Assembly (NCBI RefSeq): GCF_040359615.1
Contig: NZ_CP132942.1
Coordinates: forward strand, 4,960,001 to 5,024,000
Source of the DNA: Tunturibacter psychrotolerans
GTDB lineage: Bacteria; Acidobacteriota; Terriglobia; Terriglobales; Acidobacteriaceae
Direction of reading: 5' to 3'
Length of the DNA stretch: 64,000 nt
Shown here piece after piece: positions 8,832 through 17,514 of this stretch (its first letter is position 1; every line of letters begins with the position of its first letter). The position numbers were made by a program, and so were the translations under genes. The notes under the pieces are model-generated. The model was not told where the DNA came from. It saw only the letters and a list, made by a program, of their open reading frames with translations, and ran no database searches.

Positions 8832-9824
8832 TTAAGAATCTTTTGGAATTGTCGACGTGCGAACACCGCGAACTATGACAAATACGCCCGTCACAAGTAA
8901 GTCTTCGTCACTGTAGTCAGAGAAATCTTTTAATAGCCGCGGCCGAATCGCTTGAACCATGTCCAGGTGTCGTTGGTTGTAGTGCGTCCCCGGGACCAGG
9001 CTGTCAACATGTGGCGCAATCTCGCTCTCTCCGATTATGTGCGTGAGGTAGCAACGCGAATCATGAAAATCGCGAGCGGCCAGTTCGCGATAGGTGGGTC
9101 GTCGTAGGCGATTCAGAGTTGGGTCGGGACGTGAGATCAGATTCCAAAGGTTGTCGGAGATAGTCAGGAAATAGAGTGGATGAATTTCGCCGAAGAGATT
9201 GTGGTTTCGGAAATCCACCTTGTGCCACATCTCGCCGTTCAAGCGGAGACACGTGACCATATTCTTCCAACCCCGCTTGAGGTCTCCCAGATGCTCCAAC
9301 ACGGCACGAGAGATAATAATGTCGTAACTTCTAGCTTCAAGAGGCGTCGCAACCGCGTCTATCGGCACGTCATAGCGGCTGATGAGACGGTCACCCCCGA
9401 CGGTGGCAGTTCCATCAGATTGAAGCGTTACGACGTCGTGAACGCGCTCCCGTTCCGCAGCGCTGAGACCATCATAAATCGAACGGTAAATGTGTGAGTT
9501 GTGTTCGGCATCGAAATTTGGTGCGAATCCGTCGATACAAGTTACCGTACGCGCGCCGCGTGCCAATAAAAGAAGAGCGACTCCGAGATTGTCTCCCGGA
9601 CCAATTTCAAGAACGTCCTTCCCATTCAATCGCTCTGGGTCGCCATCCGCTCCGTAGGTGATGTAATCGGCTACCACTCGGCGAGCATAGTTGGCAGCGT
9701 CTTCGACTGACATGCTCAGGCCTGTCGACCCTGAAAGATGCCCACGCAGCTTCAGCCGATTCAGAACTTGACCCTTTGTGTAATTGAGCCCGGCCAGTAT
9801 CGGTGAGCGATCAATGAACGACAT
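8832..9824 (-). CDS. Class I SAM-dependent methyltransferase
   Basis: 330 aa, ATG at 9824 with GGAG 9 bp upstream. Motif I is DVLEIGPGDNLGVALLLLARG (residues about 71-91), followed by the acidic loop VTCIDGF; motif IV region is YDIIISRAVLEHLGDLKRGW. This pattern is typical of small-molecule or sugar methyltransferases found in glycan clusters. It is paired with the GT2 gene just downstream, so methylation of a sugar residue in the same polymer is a reasonable inference, not shown by the sequence. Confidence 0.85.
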   Translation of the reverse strand: MSFIDRSPILAGLNYTKGQVLNRLKLRGHLSGSTGLSMSVEDAANYARRVVADYITYGADGDPERLNGKDVLEIGPGDNLGVALLLLARGARTVTCIDGFAPNFDAEHNSHIYRSIYDGLSAAERERVHDVVTLQSDGTATVGGDRLISRYDVPIDAVATPLEARSYDIIISRAVLEHLGDLKRGWKNMVTCLRLNGEMWHKVDFRNHNLFGEIHPLYFLTISDNLWNLISRPDPTLNRLRRPTYRELAARDFHDSRCYLTHIIGESEIAPHVDSLVPGTHYNQRHLDMVQAIRPRLLKDFSDYSDEDLLVTGVFVIVRGVRTSTIPKDS

Positions 9825-10172
9825 CGTTTAATCTCCAATCAGACCCTTGAGCCGCCAAGTGTGAACGCGATACCCACTTGACTCCTGCATAGTTCAGGAC
9901 AACCTCGAACACTTTCAGTCCCCATGATCGTGGCCCATCGCAACCAACTATCATTTCGGTTCTGATCCCCACTCGCTGCGTGTCACTACTGGAAGAAAAG
10001 AAGGGGCCCACATCGTCATATTACTTAAACTAATGACTCGTGAACAACATGATATGCCTCTTCGGTATGACGAACCACATCACACAGAAGCAGCATTGTT
10101 TCATGTGCTATTCTGCTGCTCAATAAGTCAGAGAAAACTATTTCAACTGCATAAAAGAGATGAGAAAGTCCC
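9825..10172. other. Divergent intergenic region, no gene seen
   Basis: 348 bp between the divergent methyltransferase and GT87 genes. The only ORF on the minus strand (66 codons, 9811-10011) overlaps the methyltransferase start and shows no protein character. Promoters for both sides must lie here but I cannot pinpoint them. Confidence 0.5.
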
Positions 10173-11348
10173 ATGCGCAACGCCTTGAAGCTGGATAGGA
10201 TGCAAGGCGCTGTCCTTGTCCTCTTGAGCATCGCTGCGCTCGTCTCGCTTTTCACGGGAATCCGTCACGCCATCGAGTACCGCTGCCACGATCTCCAGTG
10301 GATGGGGGTTCGCTTGGTTGGACAAGGGATTGATCCGTGGCAAGAGGAACTCGCGCATTTCCCTCATCACTACGATCACTTCGTCACACCCAACTATCTT
10401 CACTCACTCTATCTCCTCCTGTTCCCCTTCGGTCTTCTTAGCTTCGATTCTGCTGAGATTGTTTGGACGACAACCACGGTCGTCTTGTCGATCATTTGCA
10501 TGCTCATGCTTCAATCGCTCTTCAAACTGAGCCGCTTCCACACCCTGTTGGCGCTCTGCCTGCTCTGGATGAGTTCTCCCTTCCGCGTCACGCTGGAGGT
10601 CGGCCAAATGTCATTCTTTGAACTGTTCTTCCTGACCGGCGCGTTTCTCGCTACTTCGACCGCGCTTGGCGGCTTGTCGTTTGGTGTCAGCTTGGCGAAA
10701 TACAGCTTCTCGCCTGCGGCCGTCATGCTCTTTCTCTTCCGTGGTCGGCTGCGTTTTCTTCTTTATGCTGCCGCTGTTCCTCTCGTTGGGCTGGTTGGCG
10801 TCTGGCTGCTCGTCAAGACGCCGTTTCTCAAACTTGCGCTCGAACCGCTTGCCGTCTCCTCTTCTCCCACCGCGGTCAGCCCAGGTTTCGCGGACTTGAT
10901 GACCCTGCTTGAGCAAACTCTCAAATCCCATGTCCCTCACGCACGTCAGATTGCCTATGCGATCGGACTCTTCGGTAGCGCGGCCTATGCTCTCTTGTTG
11001 AGCCGATTCCGCCTTTCGCGCTCTGCCGAGTTTACGCTCATTTCAATTGCCAGCCTCTTCTTCGTCAAGCATCTAGTCTACGATTACGTATTCCTGGTTG
11101 TCTTGCTCTGCTTCGCCCTTACCCAGGAGAGCAGAAAGATTAAAGGAATCCTCCTCGGCGGGGTGCTGACCTTCTGGTTCCTTCTCCCTCTTCTCGATCG
11201 TAGTTCTCTGCACGATACCAACACTTATCTTGCAACTAACTGCTGCCTGCTCGCACTACTCCTAATCTTCACAACCTACCTTGTCACAAGAGCCGCGTGT
11301 GTTCCTTCCCCGGTGCCGTCGACAGAAAAACTGAAGACAGGTTCCTAG
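10173..11348 (+). CDS. GT87-like (DUF2029) integral membrane glycosyltransferase
   Basis: 391 aa with about ten hydrophobic membrane segments, the first at residues 11-28. After it comes a short periplasmic loop with the acidic/aromatic stretch VGQGIDPWQEELAHFPHHYD, matching the pattern of polyprenyl-phosphate-mannose-type mannosyltransferases of family GT87 where an early acidic residue is catalytic. Such enzymes use polyprenyl-linked sugars on the outer face of the membrane. ATG 10173 is used; the preceding AGAAAGTCCC is a modest ribosome site. It stands alone between a divergent operon and a 570-bp gap. Family assignment is by pattern and moderately sure. Confidence 0.65.
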   Translation: MRNALKLDRMQGAVLVLLSIAALVSLFTGIRHAIEYRCHDLQWMGVRLVGQGIDPWQEELAHFPHHYDHFVTPNYLHSLYLLLFPFGLLSFDSAEIVWTTTTVVLSIICMLMLQSLFKLSRFHTLLALCLLWMSSPFRVTLEVGQMSFFELFFLTGAFLATSTALGGLSFGVSLAKYSFSPAAVMLFLFRGRLRFLLYAAAVPLVGLVGVWLLVKTPFLKLALEPLAVSSSPTAVSPGFADLMTLLEQTLKSHVPHARQIAYAIGLFGSAAYALLLSRFRLSRSAEFTLISIASLFFVKHLVYDYVFLVVLLCFALTQESRKIKGILLGGVLTFWFLLPLLDRSSLHDTNTYLATNCCLLALLLIFTTYLVTRAACVPSPVPSTEKLKTGS

Positions 11349-11919
11349 ATCCTCGCTTTCCCCCACTTTCTCATTCCAGACCACTCGTTGACGCAAAACT
11401 CTTCGACAGGCCTGTGCGAATTCATTTCGACTCGCAAGCGTTGAGGATCTGCTTGTTTCTCCAGAACGCTCACGAGCTATTTCTTGGAATCCACGAATCA
11501 CCTTTGAAATAAGTAACTTCAGCAGTCACAAACCGCAGGGCCTCTGGCCCGGATCGATCGTGTCCGAAAAAGAAACACCTCGATAAGCTGCCTTTATCTC
11601 TCGTACTACTTCTGTGGTATGTCCCGGACGCGGTCGTTCTTTGATACTTGTCACGAATTACTTTGGTTTGTCTCCAACCAAACTAGTACCTCTGATTCGC
11701 CTGCCACATTGTTCCTCTCTCTGCATAGGCGTTCTGCGCCTAAAGCCGAGACAATTTTGCCTTAATCACACGCAAGTGGCACTCCAGCATCCCCTATTGG
11801 GTAGCTGTAGTAACCACTTTCTCACTGTAGTTTTCAGTTGATGCGACGACCTCGAGTAATTTTTACAAACTCTAAGTCGTTCCAGTGTCGATAAGTCTTG
11901 AAGTAGATCGAGGTGCGAA
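11349..11919. other. Intergenic leader region of the giant He_PIG gene
   Basis: 571 bp with no supportable gene. It contains the conserved element at 11799-11821. A second ACTGTAG lies at 11825-11831, directly after it. No clear terminator after the GT87 gene. Confidence 0.55.
11799..11821 (+). promoter_or_regulatory. Candidate operator/leader element shared with 3176-3198
   Basis: GGGTAGCTGTAGTAACCA plus CTTTC, two or three substitutions from the copy at 3176. It starts 121 bp before the TTG start of the 11920 gene, against 120 bp for the other copy. The equal spacing argues for function rather than chance. Confidence 0.45.
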
Positions 11920-14900
11920 TTGGCGAAACTCTCTCGGGCGATTGCGGCAACCGCAAGCCTCGCGCTTCTACATTTTTGTCTCGGCTGTGGCTCCGGCTTG
12001 GTTCAGGTAGAGGCCACACCCGCTATCAATCAGGTCATCCCCCAAACCATCGCCGCAGGTTCAAAAAACCTGACCATCAAGGTCTCGGGAACAAATTTCA
12101 CGAGCGACAGCGTCATCCTCTGGAATGGGACTGCAATCGCAACATCCGTCGTTGACTCAAACACTCTCTCGAGCCCTCTTGCGAGCAACATCGTCGCAAC
12201 ACCCTCCACGGTTCAGTTGCAGGTCCAGAACACCAATACGAAAGCTTCTTCAAGCTCCGTGCCCGTCGTAATCACGACGCCCGCGAACGGTGCTTCCGTC
12301 TCTCCCCTGTCGCTCTTGACGACATCTCTACCCCAGTCCACTCAAGGTACCGCTTATAGTGTCGCGTTGGCCGCGAGCGGAGGCACTCCCGCATATAGCT
12401 GGATGGTTACAGGAGGACAGTTACCCTCTGGACTTAGCCTGTCCGCGACGACAGGAGTTATCTCCGGCGCACCCACTTCGAACGGAATTTTTTCTTTCAC
12501 TATCACAGTGACCGACTCCAGTTCCCCAGCACAAACGGCAGCAATGCAGTTCGGCTTGACCGTTCCACCTCCTGTCTCGACGCCGCCCCCTCCGACCGTC
12601 CCCACACCGTTACAAATCACGCCTTCACTCCCCGCGGGCGTAGTTGGCTCAATTTACTCCGGTTCGCTGCAAGTAAGTGGGGGTACGGCGCCTTACACCT
12701 GGTCATCGAGCGCATTGCCCGAAGGACTGAGTCTCGGAAGCAACGGTGTCGTCTCCGGAGATCCAACCTCGAGCGGCAGCACTTCTGTAACCTTCACGGT
12801 TTCAGATTCCTCCATTCCCGCGCAGACTGACTCTGTTGCGCTACCTTTGTCGATCGCGCCCTCATTCCTAACGATCAGCTCCGTCAAGTTGCCTTCCGGC
12901 ACGGATGGTTCAGCCTACACCGCCGCACTCAGTGCCACCGGAGGAACCGCTCCCTACGCCTGGTCTGTCTCCGGATTGCCCGCAGGACTCAGCCTCAGCA
13001 GCAACGGCATCATCTCTGGAACCCCAACCGCAACCGGCAACTTCTCCCTCGCCGTCACCGTCGCCGATAGCCAGAACCCTGCCAAGACCGCATCGGCCAT
13101 CCTTCCACTTTCGGTAAGCTCGACGATCGCGCCTCTCACCATCACCTCCACCGCAGTCGGACCCGGAACCTCCAACCAACCCTACACGTCCGCACTCAGC
13201 GCTACTGGAGGGAATGGCCCCTACACATGGTCCGTCTCTGGGCTGCCTGCAGGACTTAGCCTCGGCGGCAACGGAGTCATCTCTGGGACCCCAACCGCGA
13301 CCGGCAACTTCTCCCTTGCCGTCATCGTCACCGATAGCCAGAGCCCAGCCAAGACCGCATCGGCCAACCTCCCACTCTCGGTGACCGCGACCATCGCGCC
13401 TCTCACCATCACCTCCACCGCAGTCGCAGGCGCCATCTCCAACCAGCCCTACGGCGCCACACTCAGCGCCACCGGAGGAACCGCTCCCTACACCTGGTCC
13501 GTCTCCGGATTGCCCGCAGGACTCATCCTCGGCAGCAACGGCGTCATCTCAGGAACCCCAACCGCAACTGGCAATTTCTCTCTCGCCGTCACCGTCACCG
13601 ATAGTCAGAGCCCAGCCAAGACCGCATCGGTCAACCTCCCACTCTCGGTAACCGCGGCCATCGCGCCTCTCACCATCACCTCCACCGCAGTCGCAGGCGC
13701 CACCTCCAATCAGCCCTACAGCACCACGCTCAGCGCTACCGGAGGAACCGCCCCTTACATCTGGTCCGTCTCCGGGTTGCCCGCGGGACTCAGCCTCAGC
13801 AGTAACGGCATCATCTCAGGGACCCCAACCGCAACTGGCAACTTCTCTCTCGCCGTCACCGTCACCGATAGCCAGAGCCCTGCCAAGACCGCGTCGGCCA
13901 GCCTCCCACTCTCAGTAACTGCGGCCATCGCGCCTCTCACCATAACCTCCGCTACACTCGCAGGCGCAACTTCCAGCAAGCCCTACAGCACCACGCTCAG
14001 CGCTATCGGAGGAACTGCCCCCTACACCTGGTCCGTTAGCGGATTGCCCGCAGGACTCAGCCTCGGCGGCAACGGAGTCATCTCGGGAACCCCAACCACA
14101 ACGGGCAATTTCTCCCTCGCCGTCACCGTCACCGATAGTCAGAGTCCAGCCAAGACCGCATCGGCCAGCCTCCCTCTCTCGGTAACCGCGGCCATCGCGC
14201 CTCTCACCATCACCTCCACCGCAGTCGCAGGCGCCACCTCCAACCAGCCCTACAGCACCACGCTCAGCGCTACCGGAGGAACCGCCCCCTACACCTGGTC
14301 CGTCACTGGGTTGCCCACGGGACTCAGCCTCGGCGGCAATGGAGTCATCTCGGGAACCCCCACCGCAACGGGCAATTTCTCCCTCGCCGTCACTGTCACC
14401 GATAGTCAGAGTCCAGCCAAGACCGCATCGGCCAGCCTCCCTCTCTCGGTAACCGCGACCATCGCGCCTCTCACCATCACCTCCACCGCAGTCGCAGGCG
14501 CCACCTCCAACCAGCCCTACAGCACCACGCTCAGCGCGACCGGCGGAACCGCACCCTACACATGGTCCGTCTCTGGGCTGCCTGCTGGACTCAGCCTCGG
14601 CGGCAACGGCGTCATCGCTGGAACCCCAACCGCAGCCGGCAACTTCTCCCTCGCCGTCACCGTCACCGACAGCCAGAGCCCTGCCAAAACCGCATCGGCC
14701 AGCCTCCCTCTCTCAGTAACCGCGGCCATCGCGCCTCTCACCATCACCTCCACCGCAGTCGCAGGCGCCACCTCCAACCAGCCCTACAGCGCCACACTCA
14801 GCGCTACCGGAGGAACCGCCCCCTACACCTGGTCCATCACCGGGTTGCCCGCAGGACTCAGCCTCGGCGGCAACGGAGTCATCTCGGGAACCCCCACCGC

Positions 14901-17277
14901 AACCGGAAATTTCTCCCTCACCGTCACTGTCACCGATAGTCAGAGTCCAGCCAAGACCGCATCGGCCAACCTCCCTCTCTCGGTAACCGCGGCCATCGCG
15001 CCTCTCACCATCACCTCCACCGCAGTCGCAGGCGCCACCTCCAACCAGTCCTACAGTGCCACACTCAGCGCGACTGGCGGAACCGCTCCCTACACCTGGT
15101 CCGTCTCTGGGTTGCCGACAGGACTCAGCCTCAGCAGCAATGGCGTCATCTCTGGAACCCCAACCACAACCGGCAACTTCTCCCTCGCAGTCACCGTCAC
15201 CGATAGTCAGAGCCCAGCGAAGACCGCGTCCGCCACAATACCACTGGTCGTTACCGTTCCCCCACTCACAATCACTTCATCAACTCTGCCCTCAGGCACC
15301 GATGGCACAGCCTATTCGGGCACTCTGCAGGCAAGCGGAGGAACTCCTGCCTACACCTGGTCGATCAGTACTGGCAGCCTGCCCGCCGGACTCACGCTAG
15401 CGGCTACTACCGGCGTGATCTCTGGTACGCCCTCAGTCACTGGCACGACAAGCTTCACCGCAACCGTAAGCGACAACGGCAATCCCGTCCAGACGAAGTC
15501 AGTCTCGGTCTCGATCACGTTAAGTGCAGCACAGCCACCCCCTGGCCCCGGCACGACGTGGTATATCCGCGCCGATGGTGGCACCAACACGCAGTGCACG
15601 GGCAAAACCAACGCGGCGTATCCTGGGTCTGGCACGGGCCAAGCCTGCGCCTTCAACCATCCCTATCAGATGCTGAATTACTCTGGCGGCTGGGCGAACA
15701 TGGCGGGCGGCGACACCATCCAGTTTGCCGACTCTTCCTCTGCCGCCCACACCTACTACATGGGCGAGCAGAATGCGGGCGTGGGAACAGACTGGCACAC
15801 GCAGCTCGGGGGACTCTGTGCTGCGGCGAATGTCGGTGGGGGCGCCGGTTCAAGCTGCATCCTTCCTGCTCCTCCCTCGGGAACAGCCGCACAGCACACC
15901 CGCATCCTCGGCCAGAATGCCGGTAGCTGCCACGACTCCGCGCACACCCACCTGGTCAATCCGACCGTACTCAGCGGTATAGATAACGCCTTCGCGGTTC
16001 TCGATACCCGCGGAACGAACTACGTAGACATCTCCTGCATCGAGATCACCCAGCCCGACACCTGCACCAATACCGTGGGTGCAGGACAGTGTGGATCCAA
16101 TGCGAACTACGTCCACTACGGCGGTCTCATTCTCAACTACGGGACGGATCAAGGTCCGTCCAACCTGACCCTCCAGGATGTCGCGGTGGTTGGTATTGCG
16201 GGAAGCGGCATTCTCGGAAGCCATCTCAACAAATCCAGCAGCGATGTCTTCTCCGCGACCGATGTCTATGTCATCGGCAACGGAGGAGCTGGCTGGAATG
16301 GAGACGGCGGAGGTTGCGGCACCTCCTGCGAGACCGTTGGGACCATGAATATCTCGTACGCGACGATCGACTGGAATGGCTGCGTCGCCGTCGAGCCTTA
16401 CGATATGACCAAGCCCGACACGCAGAACGCCTTCAACTACTGCTACGGACAGAGTGACGGAGGCTACGGCGACGGATTCGTCCAGATCGCCGCAGGCAAC
16501 ATGAGCCTCAATGTGGATCACAGCTACTTCCGCTGGAATACGCAGGACGGCTTCGACGGGCTCCATCTCAGTGACGACGTGAAGACCGCTCCGGCGATTC
16601 ACATCTCAACATCCTGGTCGGAGGGCAATGCCGGTGCAACCTTCAAGATCGGAGCCGGAGCCTCCTCGACCGCCATCAATAACGTGTCCATCAGCAACTG
16701 CCGGGTTCTGACCATCTCCTCCGCGTTCCCCCTCAACCCCTCAGGCTGGACCCTGGACGGAGCAGATTCCTGCCGGGCCGCCGGTGATGAATGGTCTTTC
16801 CAAGAGAACAACGGCACTGTCATCACGATGGAGAACAATACGTCCGTTGGCTACGGCACGACCATGTACGACGTCGGCTGTGCTGCGCTCGCACCGAACT
16901 GCTTCTCCAACGGAGCGACATTTATCTTCAAAAACAACATCAGCAAGGGATATCCCGATCCCGGCAACGGAAACAGGCTCGCTTCGGGGTTTTACTTCGG
17001 GATGGGCAATCCTTTCGCCAACGCCGGGTCGGTAGCCGACCACAACCTGTGGAGCACGATGGATGAAGGATGCCCGGACAGCACGATTGGCATTGAGAAG
17101 ATCTACACCTGCGCCGATCCCGGTCTGGTGGCAGAGTCTGACATCAACCACATCAATCCCAATCTCACCTCTTCCAGCCCCGCCATCAACTCCGGTATCG
17201 CCATCTCCGGAATCACCACCGACTTCAACGGAACCACCAGACCCAACCCGCCAGCCATCGGCGCCATGGAACCATAA
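11920..17277 (+). CDS. Giant secreted He_PIG repeat protein with C-terminal parallel beta-helix domain
   Basis: 1785 aa, TTG start with GAGGTG 5 bp upstream. Residues 1-24 form a signal sequence ending in LGCGSG (imperfect lipobox). Residues about 35-110 resemble an IPT/TIG domain (SGTNFTSDSVILWNG). Twelve He_PIG Ig-like domains follow (about 130-1200): three diverged, eight nearly identical 89-aa units encoded by 267-bp tandem DNA repeats, and one like the last He_PIG of the 3296 protein. A Pro-rich linker (PPPVSTPPPPTVPTP) separates the first two. The last ~575 aa, from GPGTTWYIRADGG, nearly match the C-terminus of the 3296 protein. A surface adhesin or matrix protein with the beta-helix held out on an Ig stalk is the most natural reading. 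Repeat number could vary between strains. Confidence 0.78.
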   Translation: MAKLSRAIAATASLALLHFCLGCGSGLVQVEATPAINQVIPQTIAAGSKNLTIKVSGTNFTSDSVILWNGTAIATSVVDSNTLSSPLASNIVATPSTVQLQVQNTNTKASSSSVPVVITTPANGASVSPLSLLTTSLPQSTQGTAYSVALAASGGTPAYSWMVTGGQLPSGLSLSATTGVISGAPTSNGIFSFTITVTDSSSPAQTAAMQFGLTVPPPVSTPPPPTVPTPLQITPSLPAGVVGSIYSGSLQVSGGTAPYTWSSSALPEGLSLGSNGVVSGDPTSSGSTSVTFTVSDSSIPAQTDSVALPLSIAPSFLTISSVKLPSGTDGSAYTAALSATGGTAPYAWSVSGLPAGLSLSSNGIISGTPTATGNFSLAVTVADSQNPAKTASAILPLSVSSTIAPLTITSTAVGPGTSNQPYTSALSATGGNGPYTWSVSGLPAGLSLGGNGVISGTPTATGNFSLAVIVTDSQSPAKTASANLPLSVTATIAPLTITSTAVAGAISNQPYGATLSATGGTAPYTWSVSGLPAGLILGSNGVISGTPTATGNFSLAVTVTDSQSPAKTASVNLPLSVTAAIAPLTITSTAVAGATSNQPYSTTLSATGGTAPYIWSVSGLPAGLSLSSNGIISGTPTATGNFSLAVTVTDSQSPAKTASASLPLSVTAAIAPLTITSATLAGATSSKPYSTTLSAIGGTAPYTWSVSGLPAGLSLGGNGVISGTPTTTGNFSLAVTVTDSQSPAKTASASLPLSVTAAIAPLTITSTAVAGATSNQPYSTTLSATGGTAPYTWSVTGLPTGLSLGGNGVISGTPTATGNFSLAVTVTDSQSPAKTASASLPLSVTATIAPLTITSTAVAGATSNQPYSTTLSATGGTAPYTWSVSGLPAGLSLGGNGVIAGTPTAAGNFSLAVTVTDSQSPAKTASASLPLSVTAAIAPLTITSTAVAGATSNQPYSATLSATGGTAPYTWSITGLPAGLSLGGNGVISGTPTATGNFSLTVTVTDSQSPAKTASANLPLSVTAAIAPLTITSTAVAGATSNQSYSATLSATGGTAPYTWSVSGLPTGLSLSSNGVISGTPTTTGNFSLAVTVTDSQSPAKTASATIPLVVTVPPLTITSSTLPSGTDGTAYSGTLQASGGTPAYTWSISTGSLPAGLTLAATTGVISGTPSVTGTTSFTATVSDNGNPVQTKSVSVSITLSAAQPPPGPGTTWYIRADGGTNTQCTGKTNAAYPGSGTGQACAFNHPYQMLNYSGGWANMAGGDTIQFADSSSAAHTYYMGEQNAGVGTDWHTQLGGLCAAANVGGGAGSSCILPAPPSGTAAQHTRILGQNAGSCHDSAHTHLVNPTVLSGIDNAFAVLDTRGTNYVDISCIEITQPDTCTNTVGAGQCGSNANYVHYGGLILNYGTDQGPSNLTLQDVAVVGIAGSGILGSHLNKSSSDVFSATDVYVIGNGGAGWNGDGGGCGTSCETVGTMNISYATIDWNGCVAVEPYDMTKPDTQNAFNYCYGQSDGGYGDGFVQIAAGNMSLNVDHSYFRWNTQDGFDGLHLSDDVKTAPAIHISTSWSEGNAGATFKIGAGASSTAINNVSISNCRVLTISSAFPLNPSGWTLDGADSCRAAGDEWSFQENNGTVITMENNTSVGYGTTMYDVGCAALAPNCFSNGATFIFKNNISKGYPDPGNGNRLASGFYFGMGNPFANAGSVADHNLWSTMDEGCPDSTIGIEKIYTCADPGLVAESDINHINPNLTSSSPAINSGIAISGITTDFNGTTRPNPPAIGAMEP
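13129..15264 (+). repeat. Eight tandem 267-bp repeats within the He_PIG gene
   Basis: GCGCCTCTCACC recurs at 13129, 13396, 13663, 13930, 14197, 14464, 14731 and 14998, a strict 267-bp period. Each unit encodes one 89-aa He_PIG domain; a diverged unit of similar length precedes. The near identity implies recent expansion by unequal recombination or slippage. Confidence 0.93.
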
Positions 17278-17319
17278 ACAGACCCTGAATCCAGCCGGCC
17301 GCGTGACTCCACGCGGCCG
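15546..17319 (+). repeat. 1.78-kb duplicated segment, copy 2
   Basis: Partner of 4237-6016, covering the beta-helix domain and the terminator stem. Differences are mostly silent, with one in-frame codon lost and one gained. Confidence 0.85.
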
Positions 17320-17325
17320 CCTCCT
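17294..17325 (+). terminator. Terminator-like hairpin, degraded copy
   Basis: Stem CGGCCGCGTG / CACGCGGCCG (17296-17305 / 17310-17319) with an ACTC loop, the same hairpin as at 5989, but followed by CCTCCTTTT instead of an unbroken T run. Termination is probably weaker. Confidence 0.7.
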
Positions 17326-17514
17326 TTTGCGCACTCTAAGGCAGGTATCTGAGAGGGACTGTCGAGAAAGTTTCGACCTCACTGCGGTGCTGAGTAGGAG
17401 GCCGTTCGAAACGACACCATCTGCCGACCGATGCGTTCCTTCAAAATGCACCGCAATCGATAGCACCGGGCGCGATCATTAAGCTGGGAAACGGAGCGCC
17501 GGCTGCTAAACGAT

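Noticed and set aside
9811..10011. 66-codon minus-strand ORF upstream of the methyltransferase
   Set aside because: Overlaps the methyltransferase start and has no domain or ribosome site.
11770..11795. TGGCAC upstream of the giant adhesin considered as a sigma-54 promoter
   Set aside because: The required TTGC at the -12 position is missing.
13129..15264. Regular repeats considered as a CRISPR array
   Set aside because: The unit is 267 bp, has no unique spacers and is fully coding.
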